From JAJXSS01 sp964547135 (lineage in GTDB: Bacteria > Planctomycetota > Phycisphaerae > Phycisphaerales > Phycisphaeraceae): a DNA stretch of 64,000 bases. How positions within the stretch are numbered: position 1 is the stretch's first letter; each line of letters opens with the position of its first letter. The stretch lies in assembly GCA_964547135.1 (NCBI GenBank), contig CAZJMK010000006.1, positions 1 through 64,000 on the forward strand, given 5' to 3'. Shown piece by piece: positions 9,501-17,413 of the stretch. The notes below the pieces were generated by a model that worked only from the letters and a program-made list of their open reading frames with translations, was not told where the DNA came from and ran no database searches. A program made the translations under genes and the position numbers.

Positions 9501-10790
9501 ACGTGGGTTGTACCGGCTCTGCCTGGCCAGGCCCGTATCGATCACAAACCCGATGTTGGGCACCGTCAGCGACGTTTCCGCCACGTTGGTCGCCAATATC
9601 ACCCGCCGTTTGTTGCCGGGCGATGGTTTGAAAATGCGCTGTTGTTGCGCTGCTGCCAATCGTGCGTACAACGGCAGCACTTCGATGCGCTGCCCCAATG
9701 CCCCGACAAGTGCCTCCGCGGTTTCACGAATTTCTCTTTCCCCCGGCAAAAAAACCAGGACATCGCGGGCATTTGAAGTGGTCAAGTGGTCGAGTGGCCA
9801 AGTGGCCAAGTGAGAAGACAATTTCGAATTTGATTCGCTGTTAGCGCCGCGACTTGTCGCGTCTTCTTCTTGCACTTGGCCACTGGGCCACTGGGCCACT
9901 GGGCCACTTCTTTCTTCATACTTCAATTCCCCCCTGCATATCTCTCCGACGGTTTGCACAATCCTTCCGATCAGGTCCACCGCCTGATCGTCTTCGCTCT
10001 CCAAGGGCAGCGGGCGATAGACCGTTTGCACCGGGTGCAGCCGACCCGACACCTCGATCACCGGGGCCTGATTGAAGTAGCGCGAAAAACGCTCTGGGTC
10101 GATGGTCGCCGAGGTGATGATGATTTTCAGGTCCGGTCGCCGGGGCAGCAATGTTTTCAAGTAACCCAAAAGAAAATCGACATTCAAACTGCGCTCGTGG
10201 GCTTCATCAATAATGAGCGTGTCATAGCGCAACAGCGAACGATCATGCGGCACTTCCGCCAGCAGAATGCCATCGGTCATGACCTTGATGTAAGCACCAG
10301 GTTCGAGCTTTTCCTCAAAGCGCACCTGATACCCGACCTGTTTACCCAGCGGCGTATCAAGTTCGTCCGCGATGCGGTCGGCTATGGTTCGCGCGGCAAT
10401 CCGACGGGGTTGCGTATGACCGATCAGCCCGGCCACGCCCCGCCCCAGTTGCAGACACATTTTCGGCAATTGCGTGCTTTTGCCCGAACCTGTGTCGCCA
10501 CAGACGATCACCACCCGATGCTGCGCGATGGTGTTCATGATTTCATCACGCTTCTGACTGATGGGCAGCTCCGGCGGATACGTCACCTTCGGCAACCCCG
10601 CCAGGCGAGTTTCGCGCAAAGTGATCGAACGCATCATCGCCTGATGCAATTTGCCCAACCCCTGCGTGATATCGCGGCGCTGGTGTTGCGCCTGACGCAG
10701 CGAGCGCAGACTGGCGTGAAACCGCCTTCGGTCCGCGAGCATGCCCTGGTCCACCAGGCGGGCAAGTTGTGCGAGGGTGATTGCGGTCAT
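6567..10790 (-). CDS. hrpA: ATP-dependent RNA helicase HrpA with two in-frame repeat inserts
   Basis: A protein of about 1407 residues of the DEAH helicase family. It shows Walker A GDTGSGKSTQLPK, IIDEAHERS, ITSATIDPERF, ATNVAETSLTVPNIGFVIDTG split by ordinary spacing, and motif VI QRKGRCGRVAPG. The ratchet/OB region and the long HrpA-type C-terminal domain follow. E. coli HrpA is about 1300 residues. The excess comes from two repeat-derived inserts at about residues 294-338 (between RecA domains 1 and 2) and 654-708 (after the winged-helix/ratchet part). Both lack stops and contain EEDATSRGANS. I chose the ATG at 10790; a TTG at 10808 adds six residues, and neither has a clear ribosome site. 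HrpA unwinds RNA and rescues stalled ribosomes in other bacteria. Confidence 0.92.
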   Translation of the reverse strand: MTAITLAQLARLVDQGMLADRRRFHASLRSLRQAQHQRRDITQGLGKLHQAMMRSITLRETRLAGLPKVTYPPELPISQKRDEIMNTIAQHRVVIVCGDTGSGKSTQLPKMCLQLGRGVAGLIGHTQPRRIAARTIADRIADELDTPLGKQVGYQVRFEEKLEPGAYIKVMTDGILLAEVPHDRSLLRYDTLIIDEAHERSLNVDFLLGYLKTLLPRRPDLKIIITSATIDPERFSRYFNQAPVIEVSGRLHPVQTVYRPLPLESEDDQAVDLIGRIVQTVGEICRGELKYEERSGPVAQWPSGQVQEEDATSRGANSESNSKLSSHLATWPLDHLTTSNARDVLVFLPGEREIRETAEALVGALGQRIEVLPLYARLAAAQQQRIFKPSPGNKRRVILATNVAETSLTVPNIGFVIDTGLARQSRYNPRTKVQRLPIEPIAQASADQRKGRCGRVAPGVCVRLYDEADFFSRPAFTQPEILRTNLARVILQMKQLGLGEPEQFAFLEAPSFRMIQDGYQTLIELGALDAKNELSVIGRQLARLPVDPRIGRMIVAGLEEGCLQQVLVIAAALSVQDPRDRPMDQQDAADRAHGTFKHESSDFFTWLKLWEAYHQKAAHLSRAKLREWCHGKFLSFVRMREWVDVHAELKGVMEEESGRVAKWSSGQVKGNRSAQLTEEDATSRGANSQSKLKSTGHSTTRPLDHSTTSFPDAIHRALLTGLLANVGLRTEDGDYVGPRGTRFRIHPGSTLYGQKPATWIMAGEIVQTSKLYARTVAPVRPTWIEKLARHLVGRDYFKPFWDQRSARVLGFEKVMLHGLVVEPGRQVPFGKVNPQASREVFIHQGLVEGKYQSDAPFLQHNRELVQWVKRWEHKLRKPVLAGDEKRFAFYQQRIPGDVYSGQAFETWRQKIERTQPRLLYMGLPEVLLDPATPLDEALYPEVLELGGLKLALDYRHDLGDQADGVTVIVPLVTLAQLPSGGGAMDRLVPGLWGEKVEALIRGLPKTWRTSFVPVPPYVQGCVERLRMLGHEHHDKSLAVLVSGWLEEMTGVRVPAEVLAEVKLPGHLVMRYQVVDEQGRFLEAGRDLQGLQQRWGDRAAASLLQLAGREYQRDGIRRWDFGDLAESVAVRCGLSEVKAYPAVLDAGRSVSLRLLPTKAQAEQAIHAGVRRLFYFELQSDLERLLRQQMDPTWQQLAVMFAPLGAAEVLKEDLLLALVEEVMLENQPGGGVVRTHEEYKVRLRSGWVAMEPGLKRLMQLVYATLAARQAWALALEKSKPIKAAWGPSVHDLEEQYRQLLPEGFIRRTPSRWRYHLPRYLQGMTVRLRKLGAGGLGRDVQGMDQLQPWWQVCLQSLREVQGRGMVNEGLMEFRWWVEECRVALFAQELKTAIPMSMERLRKKWEMVERG
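8665..8826. repeat. B-C-B' element inserted in frame within hrpA (copy 1)
   Basis: Left B array (8665-8703), an AT-rich F-like stretch, module C (8729-8756) and right B' array (8788-8823). It is read in the helicase frame as SGRVAKWSSGQVK, then EEDATSRGANS, then STTRPLDHSTTS. It is longer than the second copy by a short segment around 8757-8785. Confidence 0.85.
9775..9910. repeat. B-C-B' element inserted in frame within hrpA (copy 2)
   Basis: Left B array (9775-9812), F-like stretch, C (9839-9866), right B' array (9874-9910). It is read in the same frame as copy 1: SGPVAQWPSGQVQ, EEDATSRGANS, HLATWPLDHLTTS. It sits in the linker just before the ARDVLVFLPGEREI strand of RecA domain 2. Confidence 0.85.
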
Positions 10791-10822
10791 GGGTGAAAGT
10801 TTAGCCAATCAAAATCAAGTGA

Positions 10823-10874
10823 TGACGCCGTGCCCTTGAGGGCCGATGATCCGGGGCTGAAGCCCTCGGCGTCA
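10823..10874. repeat. Short family A hairpin
   Basis: TGACGCCGTGCCCTTGAGGG is followed almost directly by CCGGGGCTGAAGCCCTCGGC. The usual central 30-40 bases are missing, so this is a deleted copy. Confidence 0.8.
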
Positions 10875-10927
10875 ATCCCCATCGGTTTACGTTCTATCAT
10901 TTTCGATCCATTCTGTTGATTTTCCTC

Positions 10928-10955
10928 TTTTCATTGTCGATAACATTTCTATAAT
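10928..10955 (+). promoter_or_regulatory. Possible sigma-70 promoter for potABCD
   Basis: TTTTCA, 16 bases, then a perfect TATAAT at 10950-10955 in an AT-rich stretch upstream of the transporter genes. AGGAGG at 10997-11002 is unusually far from either candidate potA start. Confidence 0.45.
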
Positions 10956-11089
10956 CAGACACTGGTTGGATCACTCGCACGCGCCACACCGACAACAGGA
11001 GGCTTCGGAGACCAAAACAGAAATTGGAAAACACCATCGCCAGAGCGGTCCCCCATCCATGGGAACGATTCCTCACCGGGGTCCGCTCA

Positions 11090-12193
11090 ATGATCAAAGG
11101 TGGGGAGTCGGCCAATGGTTCCAACGTCAGCTCCGTCGTGGAACTTTCATCCCCCCCGGCCCCGGCCGACGGCAACCTTCAAGTCCAAAACGTCAGTAAG
11201 CGTTTTGGCAACACGCAGGTCTTGCGTGATATTTCCCTCACGGTGGAAAGCGGTCAGTTCGTCACCCTGCTAGGCCCATCAGGCTGCGGCAAAACCACCC
11301 TGCTGCGCGTGATCGCCGGGTTGGAATTGGCCGACGCCGGTCGGGTGATGCTGGGCAACCTCGACCTTGGCCCCTTGCCCGCCAATCGGCGTCCGGTCAA
11401 CACCGTCTTTCAAAGCTACGCACTGTTTCCGCATCTGTCCGTGTACGAAAACGTGGCCTTTGGTCTGCGTTCCCGCAACATCAGCGACAGCCTGGCCAAG
11501 CCGAGGGTGAACCGGGCGCTGGAAATGTTGCGCATCGAAAACTTCGCTGCCCGTCAGCCCCATCAATTGTCAGGCGGACAACGCCAGCGCGTCGCCCTGG
11601 CGCGTGCCCTGGTCAATGAACCTTCCGTGCTGCTCTTGGACGAACCGATGTCAGCCCTCGATGCCAAGTTGCGTGCTGAAGTGCAAATCGAGTTGCGTCG
11701 CTTGCAGCAACGGCTGGGGAAAACCTTCATTCTGGTGACCCACGATCAGGACGAGGCGATGAGCGTGTCGGATCGCATTCTGGTGATGCGCGAGGGTCGC
11801 ATTGAACAGGCCGGGACCCCGGCTGATGTTTACGAACGGCCACGCAACCGCTTCGTCGCTGAGTTTCTGGGTTCCGCCAACCTGATTCCCGGTTACCGCA
11901 AAAACGGCACGGTGCAGACCGACCTGGGCGACCTGTCGGTGCGCGAACATCCGACCTGGGAACAGGGCACCCTGGCGATTCGCCCCGAACGCATTCGTGT
12001 GCTATCGACCAAACCCAAGGCCAACGCAGTGCGGGCACGGGTGAAGGAAGTCATTTACCGCGGCTCGCACCAGGAAGTGTTTGTCGAACCCGGAGCTTTG
12101 CGCGTGCAGGCCCCGGTGGCAAGAAGGGTGCAACCCGGCGAAATGGTCTGGCTCGAACTTCCGCAGGAGTCGGTGGAGGTTCTCGTTGACTGA
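11090..12193 (+). CDS. potA: Spermidine/putrescine ABC transporter ATPase
   Basis: A protein of 367 residues with all ABC motifs: GPSGCGKTTLL, Q-loop FQSYALFPHLSV, signature LSGGQRQRVALA, Walker B VLLLDEPMSALD and the switch histidine in VTHDQDEA. A TOBE domain fills the last 100 residues. It powers polyamine uptake with PotB, PotC and PotD, all encoded directly downstream. Start choice is uncertain: ATG at 11090 lacks a clear ribosome site, and a TTG at 11024 would add 22 residues with no family similarity. The leading 30 residues before LQVQNVSKRF are a non-conserved extension. The 3' end overlaps potB by eight bases. Confidence 0.9.
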   Translation: MIKGGESANGSNVSSVVELSSPPAPADGNLQVQNVSKRFGNTQVLRDISLTVESGQFVTLLGPSGCGKTTLLRVIAGLELADAGRVMLGNLDLGPLPANRRPVNTVFQSYALFPHLSVYENVAFGLRSRNISDSLAKPRVNRALEMLRIENFAARQPHQLSGGQRQRVALARALVNEPSVLLLDEPMSALDAKLRAEVQIELRRLQQRLGKTFILVTHDQDEAMSVSDRILVMREGRIEQAGTPADVYERPRNRFVAEFLGSANLIPGYRKNGTVQTDLGDLSVREHPTWEQGTLAIRPERIRVLSTKPKANAVRARVKEVIYRGSHQEVFVEPGALRVQAPVARRVQPGEMVWLELPQESVEVLVD

Positions 12194-13094
12194 ACGCCTG
12201 ATCTGGTTCGGGCAGCTTGCCAGCAAAAGAGCGTTAACCCTGCGCGGCATGTTCATGGTCGCCGGGGGTTTGCTCTGGTTGCTCATCTTCCTTGCGCTGC
12301 CCACACTCGTGCTCATGGCTGTGGCCTTCACCGAGCGCGGCCCGTATGGGCAGATTCACTGGAGCTTCACCACCGACAACCTATGGCGCCTGCTGGGTTG
12401 GGGAACCTTCGGCTGGTCCCCCGAAACCCTGCGCATTCTCGGTCGCAGTATCCTCGTCGCCGGGGTGACGACGGTCGCTTGTGTCACACTGTCGTACCCG
12501 CTGGCGTTTTTCATCGCCGCCCGACCGCAGCGCACGCGCTACCTCTGGCTGACACTGGTCATCATTCCCTTTTGCACCAACCTGGTGGTGCGCACCTACG
12601 CATGGATGTTGCTTTTGTCCGCCCAGTTTCCCCTGGCGCGCCTGGCTCAGTGGCTGGGGCTGCTGGAACCGGGGCAGGCCCTTTACCCCAGTCAGGGCGC
12701 GGTCTATCTGGGCATGATCACGACGTTGCTGCCGTTCACCGTGCTGCCGATTTATACGAACGTGGAACGGTTGGACTGGTCGATCGTCGAAGCGGCGACG
12801 GATTTGTATGCCTCGCGCTGGCGGGTGTTTTACCATGCGATTCTGCCGCAGACTTTGCCGGGGCTGACGGTGGCGATCGTACTGACGTTCATTCCCGCGA
12901 TGGCGATGTTCGTGGTGCCCAACCTGCTGGGCGGCGCCAAATACATGCTGGTGGGTGACCTGATTCAGCAACAGTTCAACCAGAGCCGTGATTACCCGTT
13001 TGGCGCAGCGTTGTCATTAGGGTTGATACTGCTGACACTGCTGGGCCTGTACCTTTGGCGACGCAGCGGGTCCAAGGCGGGCGAGGTGTTGTGA
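12186..13094 (+). CDS. potB: Spermidine/putrescine ABC transporter permease
   Basis: A 302-residue inner-membrane protein with six hydrophobic segments and the cytoplasmic EAA loop EAATDLYASRWRVFYHAILP, which docks on the ATPase. The start is a TTG at 12186 that overlaps the potA TGA, with GGAGG seven bases upstream, so translation is probably coupled. It forms the channel with PotC. The stop is followed at once by a family B array. Confidence 0.9.
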   Translation: MTERLIWFGQLASKRALTLRGMFMVAGGLLWLLIFLALPTLVLMAVAFTERGPYGQIHWSFTTDNLWRLLGWGTFGWSPETLRILGRSILVAGVTTVACVTLSYPLAFFIAARPQRTRYLWLTLVIIPFCTNLVVRTYAWMLLLSAQFPLARLAQWLGLLEPGQALYPSQGAVYLGMITTLLPFTVLPIYTNVERLDWSIVEAATDLYASRWRVFYHAILPQTLPGLTVAIVLTFIPAMAMFVVPNLLGGAKYMLVGDLIQQQFNQSRDYPFGAALSLGLILLTLLGLYLWRRSGSKAGEVL

Positions 13095-13098
13095 AAAA

Positions 13099-13314
13099 GA
13101 AGTGGTCAAGTGGCCGAGTGAATGTATTTGTTTAGCGCGGACGCTTTGCGTCGGCGATGACGACATGATGGATAATGGATAAAGGATAATGGATGATGTA
13201 CAAACTCAGAGTTGATTGACAAGCACCCTCTCTGAACATTATCCATCATCCATGATCCATTATCCATCCAAGTGCAGCCATACGGCCCTGCCCCCGGTGG
13301 GCACGGCGTCATGA
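13099..13314. repeat. Repeat cluster B-C2-G-A between potB and potC
   Basis: In order: B array (13099-13120), C2 (13130-13157), a complete G palindrome with ATGGATN arms (13168-13270), and a right-arm fragment of family A (13283-13314). The 239-bp space interrupts what is usually a tightly packed operon. No gene seen. Confidence 0.85.
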
Positions 13315-13333
13315 ACCCGCGACGAATTGCGAG

Positions 13334-14275
13334 TTGATTATCGAAACCCCCACGAACCCAACTTCGATTGATACTGCCAAACCATCGGCGAACAACTCCG
13401 GGGGCGGGGGCGGAGGCGGGGGCAAAGGTGATGCGGGGGCACGGAAGTTGCCCTGGTGGGTGAGTGTGACGGCGATAGCGACGTTGGTGCTGTTGTATCT
13501 GCCGATGGTTTCGGTGGTGATTTTCAGTGTGAACGATGCCGAGCGCGGGTTCCTCTGGCAGGGGTTTACGCTCAAGTGGTATGCGAAGGTGTTTGAAAAT
13601 GAGCGCATATTGGCCGCCACGTGGAACACGCTTTTACTGGCCGGGGTTTCGACGCTCATCGCCACGGTGCTGGGCACGATGCTGGCTTTGGGGCTGGACC
13701 GGTTTCCCTGGCGGGGCGGTTTTCGCAGCGGGTTGGAACTCATCATGCACTTGCCGGTGGTGACGCCCGACATCATTCTCGCGGCAGCGATGGTCGTGGC
13801 GCTGTTTTTTCTGCGTCAGGTTTCGAGTATCTTTGAACCCAACTGGTGGACGTTTTACGCAGGCGAAAGGCGCATCGTTCTGCCGGTGAACATGATTTTG
13901 GGTCACGTGACGTTTCAACTGCCGTTTGTGGCCCTGGTGGTGCGCAGTCGATTGGCGACCATCGGCACAGTGGTGGACGAGGCCGCCCGTGACCTGTATG
14001 CGGGCACGCCCTATTTGATGCGCCGGGTGACGCTGCCGTTGCTGTTACCGGGGGTGGTATCGGGGGCGATGCTGGCTTTGACGCTTTCGCTGGACGATTT
14101 TGTGATCAGTTTTTTCACCAGCAGCCCGGACACGGTGACGCTTCCGATCTACATTTATGGGGAGCTGCGCAAAGGAATCACCGCCACGACCCATGCCCTG
14201 TCAACCCTGATTTTTCTGTTCACCATGGTGCTGGTGATCGGCTTGGAACGACTGGGACGCTACAGCAAGGAGTAA
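13334..14275 (+). CDS. potC: Spermidine/putrescine ABC transporter permease
   Basis: A 313-residue membrane protein with about six hydrophobic segments and the EAA loop EAARDLYAGTPYLMRRVTLP. It pairs with PotB. Before the first membrane segment lies an unusual 40-residue tail containing eight consecutive glycines (13398-13425), absent from typical PotC. The start appears to be a TTG at 13334, and the ribosome site is weak. The true start could be further in, after the glycine run. potD follows four bases later. Confidence 0.85.
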   Translation: MIIETPTNPTSIDTAKPSANNSGGGGGGGGKGDAGARKLPWWVSVTAIATLVLLYLPMVSVVIFSVNDAERGFLWQGFTLKWYAKVFENERILAATWNTLLLAGVSTLIATVLGTMLALGLDRFPWRGGFRSGLELIMHLPVVTPDIILAAAMVVALFFLRQVSSIFEPNWWTFYAGERRIVLPVNMILGHVTFQLPFVALVVRSRLATIGTVVDEAARDLYAGTPYLMRRVTLPLLLPGVVSGAMLALTLSLDDFVISFFTSSPDTVTLPIYIYGELRKGITATTHALSTLIFLFTMVLVIGLERLGRYSKE

Positions 14276-14279
14276 AACG

Positions 14280-15410
14280 ATGATGACGCAGGCAACACGC
14301 AACGTGATTCAGGTGAGTTGTTCGAGGGCGACGGCGGTGCTGACGATCGGGCTGAGCCTGCTGCTGGGCATGGTCACCGGTTGCTCACGCAGTGAATCGC
14401 AGCAGGCAGCGCCCCAGCGGGTGACCGTGTACATGTATTCGGAATATATCGACCCGGAATTGATCCCTGCGTTTGAAAAGGCCACGGGGATGCAACTGCT
14501 GGTGGATGTTTACGAAGACAGCGAATCGATGCTGGCGAAGATGAGCAAGGCTGGGGGCGACAGCCAGTATGACGTGATCGTGGTGTCGGATGTGGTGGTG
14601 CCGGCGCTGATCAGTTTGAAGCTGGTGCAGCCGTTGGACAAAAGTCAGGTGCCCAATCAGGTGAACGTGGCGGAGGATTTCAAGGAGCCGCCGTTTGACC
14701 CGGGCAGCAGGTTCAGCCTGCCGTATCAGTGGGGCACGGTGGGTTTGATGTACCGCAAGGATTTGGTGCCGGGCGAGGAGGTGTCATGGTCAGTGATGTT
14801 TGATGCGACCAGGCAGCCGGGCACGTTTGTGCTGATGGATTCGATGCGCGACATGCTGGGCATCGCCCTGCGCTATCAGGGCAAAAGCATGAACAGTCGC
14901 AACCCGGCGGAAATTCGGGCGGCGGGGGAATTGCTTTTGGCAGCCAAAAAAAGCCCGCGTTGTCTGGGGTTTGAAGGCGGCGTGGGCGGCAAGAACAAAG
15001 TGCTGGCCGGGGAAGCGGGCTTGGCAGTGGTTTACAACGGTGATGCGGTGCGCGGCATTGCGGAACTGGCCGAGGCCGGCAAGGGCGAACCCTTTGCGTT
15101 TGTCATCCCCAAAGAAGGCGGCGTGATTTGGACCGATGTCATGATGGTTTCATCGAAAGCACCCAACCCGGCGGGCGGGCATCAGTTCATCAATTTCATT
15201 TTGGATGCACAGAACGGTGCGAAGTTGTCCAACTTCAATCATTATGCCTCGCCCAACAAGGCATCCATGCCGATGATCGACGAGGCGGATCGCAACAACC
15301 CGGACATTTACCCCGATGCAGCGACGATGAAAACGCTCGAATACCTGACCGACGTCGGCGCGGACACCCGGCTTTACGACGAAGTGTGGACGATGGTGAA
15401 GTCGCGGTGA
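14280..15410 (+). CDS. potD: Polyamine-binding lipoprotein
   Basis: A 376-residue solute-binding protein of the spermidine/putrescine family. A signal peptide ends in the lipobox VTGC, so the mature protein is probably lipid-anchored. The mature part starts with RVTVYMYSEYIDPELIPAFE, as in PotD/PotF. It delivers polyamine to PotBC. It begins four bases after potC; an A-rich AAGGAG sits right before the end of potC. A composite repeat begins at the stop codon. Confidence 0.9.
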   Translation: MMTQATRNVIQVSCSRATAVLTIGLSLLLGMVTGCSRSESQQAAPQRVTVYMYSEYIDPELIPAFEKATGMQLLVDVYEDSESMLAKMSKAGGDSQYDVIVVSDVVVPALISLKLVQPLDKSQVPNQVNVAEDFKEPPFDPGSRFSLPYQWGTVGLMYRKDLVPGEEVSWSVMFDATRQPGTFVLMDSMRDMLGIALRYQGKSMNSRNPAEIRAAGELLLAAKKSPRCLGFEGGVGGKNKVLAGEAGLAVVYNGDAVRGIAELAEAGKGEPFAFVIPKEGGVIWTDVMMVSSKAPNPAGGHQFINFILDAQNGAKLSNFNHYASPNKASMPMIDEADRNNPDIYPDAATMKTLEYLTDVGADTRLYDEVWTMVKSR

Positions 15411-15660
15411 GTGAAGAAGTGACCAAGTGGCCAAGTGGTCAAGTGAAAGAACCAAACCAAGGACGAGGAGTCCGCGACGAGGACTCGGGTATTCTGCGTC
15501 GTTAATCGGCGAGTCAGTGAATCGGTTACTCGGACAGAATGGTCTTTGCTCTGACCGATTAACCGACTCACCGACCAACTGATTAACCACGCCGATCAGA
15601 CGCGATCAATCGCGGCGCTAACTTACGAATACGTTTCCGTCACGCGCCCACCTGCCCACT
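15411..15660. repeat. Composite repeat B-E-D-C with degenerate B'
   Basis: B (15415-15445), E (15449-15494), D (15497-15590), C (15597-15622), the C-linked linker and a degraded B' (15645-15664). No gene is present. Confidence 0.85.
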
Positions 15661-15675
15661 TCTGCACATCCCCGT

Positions 15676-15705
15676 TTGACAAGCTTTCACGCCCTGCGTC
15701 ATAAT
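15676..15705 (+). promoter_or_regulatory. Sigma-70-like promoter
   Basis: TTGACA (15676-15681), 18-base spacer, CATAAT (15700-15705), placed about 90 bases before the start of the coiled-coil gene. Confidence 0.65.
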
Positions 15706-15716
15706 GGCCGCATCGT

Positions 15717-15737
15717 GATCAGGTGTGGCACCTGATC
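15717..15737 (+). promoter_or_regulatory. Perfect hairpin in the leader
   Basis: GATCAGGTG, loop TGG, CACCTGATC: a perfect nine-base stem placed about where transcription from the promoter at 15676 would begin. It could be a protective 5' mRNA hairpin or a dyad operator. Confidence 0.55.
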
Positions 15738-15791
15738 GGTTGCAGAGATGGAACGCCCTGTCACAACTGGCCCTGTTGTAAGGAGATCGCC

Positions 15792-16682
15792 TTGAACGTT
15801 CTCACCAAAGTCTTCGTCGTGCTGGTGAACGTGTTGTCGGTGGCGCTGGTGGCACTGGTCATTGCCTTTGTCGCCAACACCGAAAATTACAAACAGAAAT
15901 TCACCGATATCAAAGCCGAGCGGGACAGCTTTGATGCCAAGTCGCGCAACATTCAGGGCGAACTGAACCTGCTCAAGGGCGAATGGGACAAGCAGGCCAA
16001 GACCTACGCCGACGAAATCAACGCCAAATTGTCACAGGCCAAAGCTGCCGAGGACCAGCTTGCAGCCGTGCGTGCCGAACTGGCCGGTGCTCGTCGTGAC
16101 ACTGCCAAGCTGGAGGCACAGGTGTCGGGCTTGTCCGCGGCGATGTCGCAGAACCAGGCCATTTTGGATGCCGCCCTCAAGGAACTGGCCCAGCGGCGTG
16201 ACGATGCGGTCAAGCTGGAAACCCGTGCCATTCAGTTGGCCGACCGCAACAATGAGTTGATGAACCAGGTCGAAGCCTACAACCGTCAGGTTCGTCGGCT
16301 TAACGAGCAGATGACCCAGCTCGACGAGGAAAAGAACAAGGTCAGCGACTTGTGGACCCGCGTACCGCAGGATGTGCGTGATCGATTGACCCAGGCCACC
16401 GCAGCCGGTGCATCGGGCGTGGTCGAAGCAGTGCAGACGGCTGTGCCCGTGCGTGGGCAGATCACCAAAATCGAACAAGTCGGCGATCAAACCTTCGCGC
16501 AAATCAACCTGGGCAAGGCTGACAAGGTCGTCCCCAATAACAAGTTCATGATTTACCGTGACAACAAGTTCATGGGCAACCTCATCATCATGACCGTCAG
16601 CGATCGTGAAGCGGTCGGCCGGGTGGAGTTGAATCAAGTGCCCCTGTCCGCCGGGGACCGCGTGATGAGCGGCGTGTTTTGA
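15792..16682 (+). CDS. Membrane-anchored coiled-coil protein
   Basis: A 296-residue protein that I cannot assign to a named family. It has one N-terminal membrane segment (about residues 5-27). A long heptad-rich coiled coil follows (about 35-190, rich in A, E, K, Q). The C-terminal domain of about 75 residues starts RGQITKIEQVGDQTFAQINL and looks all-beta; similar tails are annotated in planctomycete proteins only as hypothetical. The start is a TTG at 15792 with AAGGAG seven bases before. The layout suggests a periplasmic or cytoplasmic spacer tethered to the inner membrane. The next small gene lies 89 bases downstream and probably shares its transcript. Confidence 0.8.
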   Translation: MNVLTKVFVVLVNVLSVALVALVIAFVANTENYKQKFTDIKAERDSFDAKSRNIQGELNLLKGEWDKQAKTYADEINAKLSQAKAAEDQLAAVRAELAGARRDTAKLEAQVSGLSAAMSQNQAILDAALKELAQRRDDAVKLETRAIQLADRNNELMNQVEAYNRQVRRLNEQMTQLDEEKNKVSDLWTRVPQDVRDRLTQATAAGASGVVEAVQTAVPVRGQITKIEQVGDQTFAQINLGKADKVVPNNKFMIYRDNKFMGNLIIMTVSDREAVGRVELNQVPLSAGDRVMSGVF

Positions 16683-16771
16683 ACCGTGAATCAGCCTGCT
16701 GAGCTTTTGCCGGTGATCATCCGTACTTAATCAATTTTGCAACGCATGATGGTTTGTGAAGGAATTGGACC

Positions 16772-16936
16772 ATGACGCAAATGAGCACCCCAGCCGCGAC
16801 GGTTCCCGCCAAGAGCAATGTGTACACCGTGCTCGCACTGGTTTCCGTATTGATGCTTCTGGCTGGCATCGGTTATGTGACTTACAAGAACACCAGCATG
16901 ACCGAAAGTGCCAACCCCTTTGCACTGGTGGAATAG
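16772..16936 (+). CDS. Small single-pass membrane protein (54 residues)
   Basis: A short gene beginning MTQMSTPAATVPAKSNVYTV and containing one hydrophobic segment (about residues 17-38, VYTVLALVSVLMLLAGIGYV), then a polar tail. AAGGA lies eight bases before the ATG, and an intrinsic terminator follows 31 bases after the stop, so this looks like the last gene of the unit starting at 15676. Function unknown; it may partner the coiled-coil protein. Confidence 0.72.
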   Translation: MTQMSTPAATVPAKSNVYTVLALVSVLMLLAGIGYVTYKNTSMTESANPFALVE

Positions 16937-16967
16937 TCACCGAAAGTTTGAGTCGGAACACCCCCGA

Positions 16968-16994
16968 ACCACGAGCGCAAGCCCGTGGTTTTTT
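16968..16994 (+). terminator. Intrinsic terminator
   Basis: ACCACG / CGTGGT stem with a ten-base loop, followed by a run of Ts. It closes the two-gene membrane-protein unit. Confidence 0.75.
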
Positions 16995-17030
16995 GATGGG
17001 GTGGTCAAGGAATCAACATACAACAGTGAA

Positions 17031-17109
17031 TGACGCCGAGGGCTTCAGCCCCGGATCGTTTTCATTGGAGGATGAATCAAACCATCCGGCCCTGAAGGGC
17101 ACGGCGTCA
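17031..17109. repeat. Family A hairpin
   Basis: Left arm TGACGCCGAGGGCTTCAGCC, right arm GGCCCTGAAGGGCACGGCGT, opposite in orientation to the copies at 43130 and 45885. Confidence 0.85.
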
Positions 17110-17114
17110 AGCGA

Positions 17115-17405
17115 CGGGTGCCTGTGGGCCGGCATCTTCGACTGCCCACAGTAGTGATTCACGGTGGCACGCGACCGTGCCACAGGCACCCAGCGTCATA
17201 CCCGTCATGGGTGCCACTGGCAGCTTGTCTGCCGGTGGAGTAAAAGTCCGTCCATGCACTGGCAACAAGTTGCCAGTGGCAGCCCGATGACGCTGATCAC
17301 CGGAACGCCGACGCAAAGTGTCCGCGCTAAACGATGAAAATCACACGGCCGGAATCGACGCGATCAATCGCGGCGCTAACTTTCGAATATGATTCTGTCA
17401 CTGGG
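17115..17405. repeat. Repeat cluster L-L-C2-C
   Basis: Two hairpin elements of family L type (GTGCCTGTGGGC... at 17117-17190 and GGTGCCACTGGCAGC... at 17208-17283), C2 (17309-17333), and C (17357-17383) with its linker. No gene seen in this stretch. Confidence 0.7.
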
Positions 17406-17413
17406 CCCCTTCA

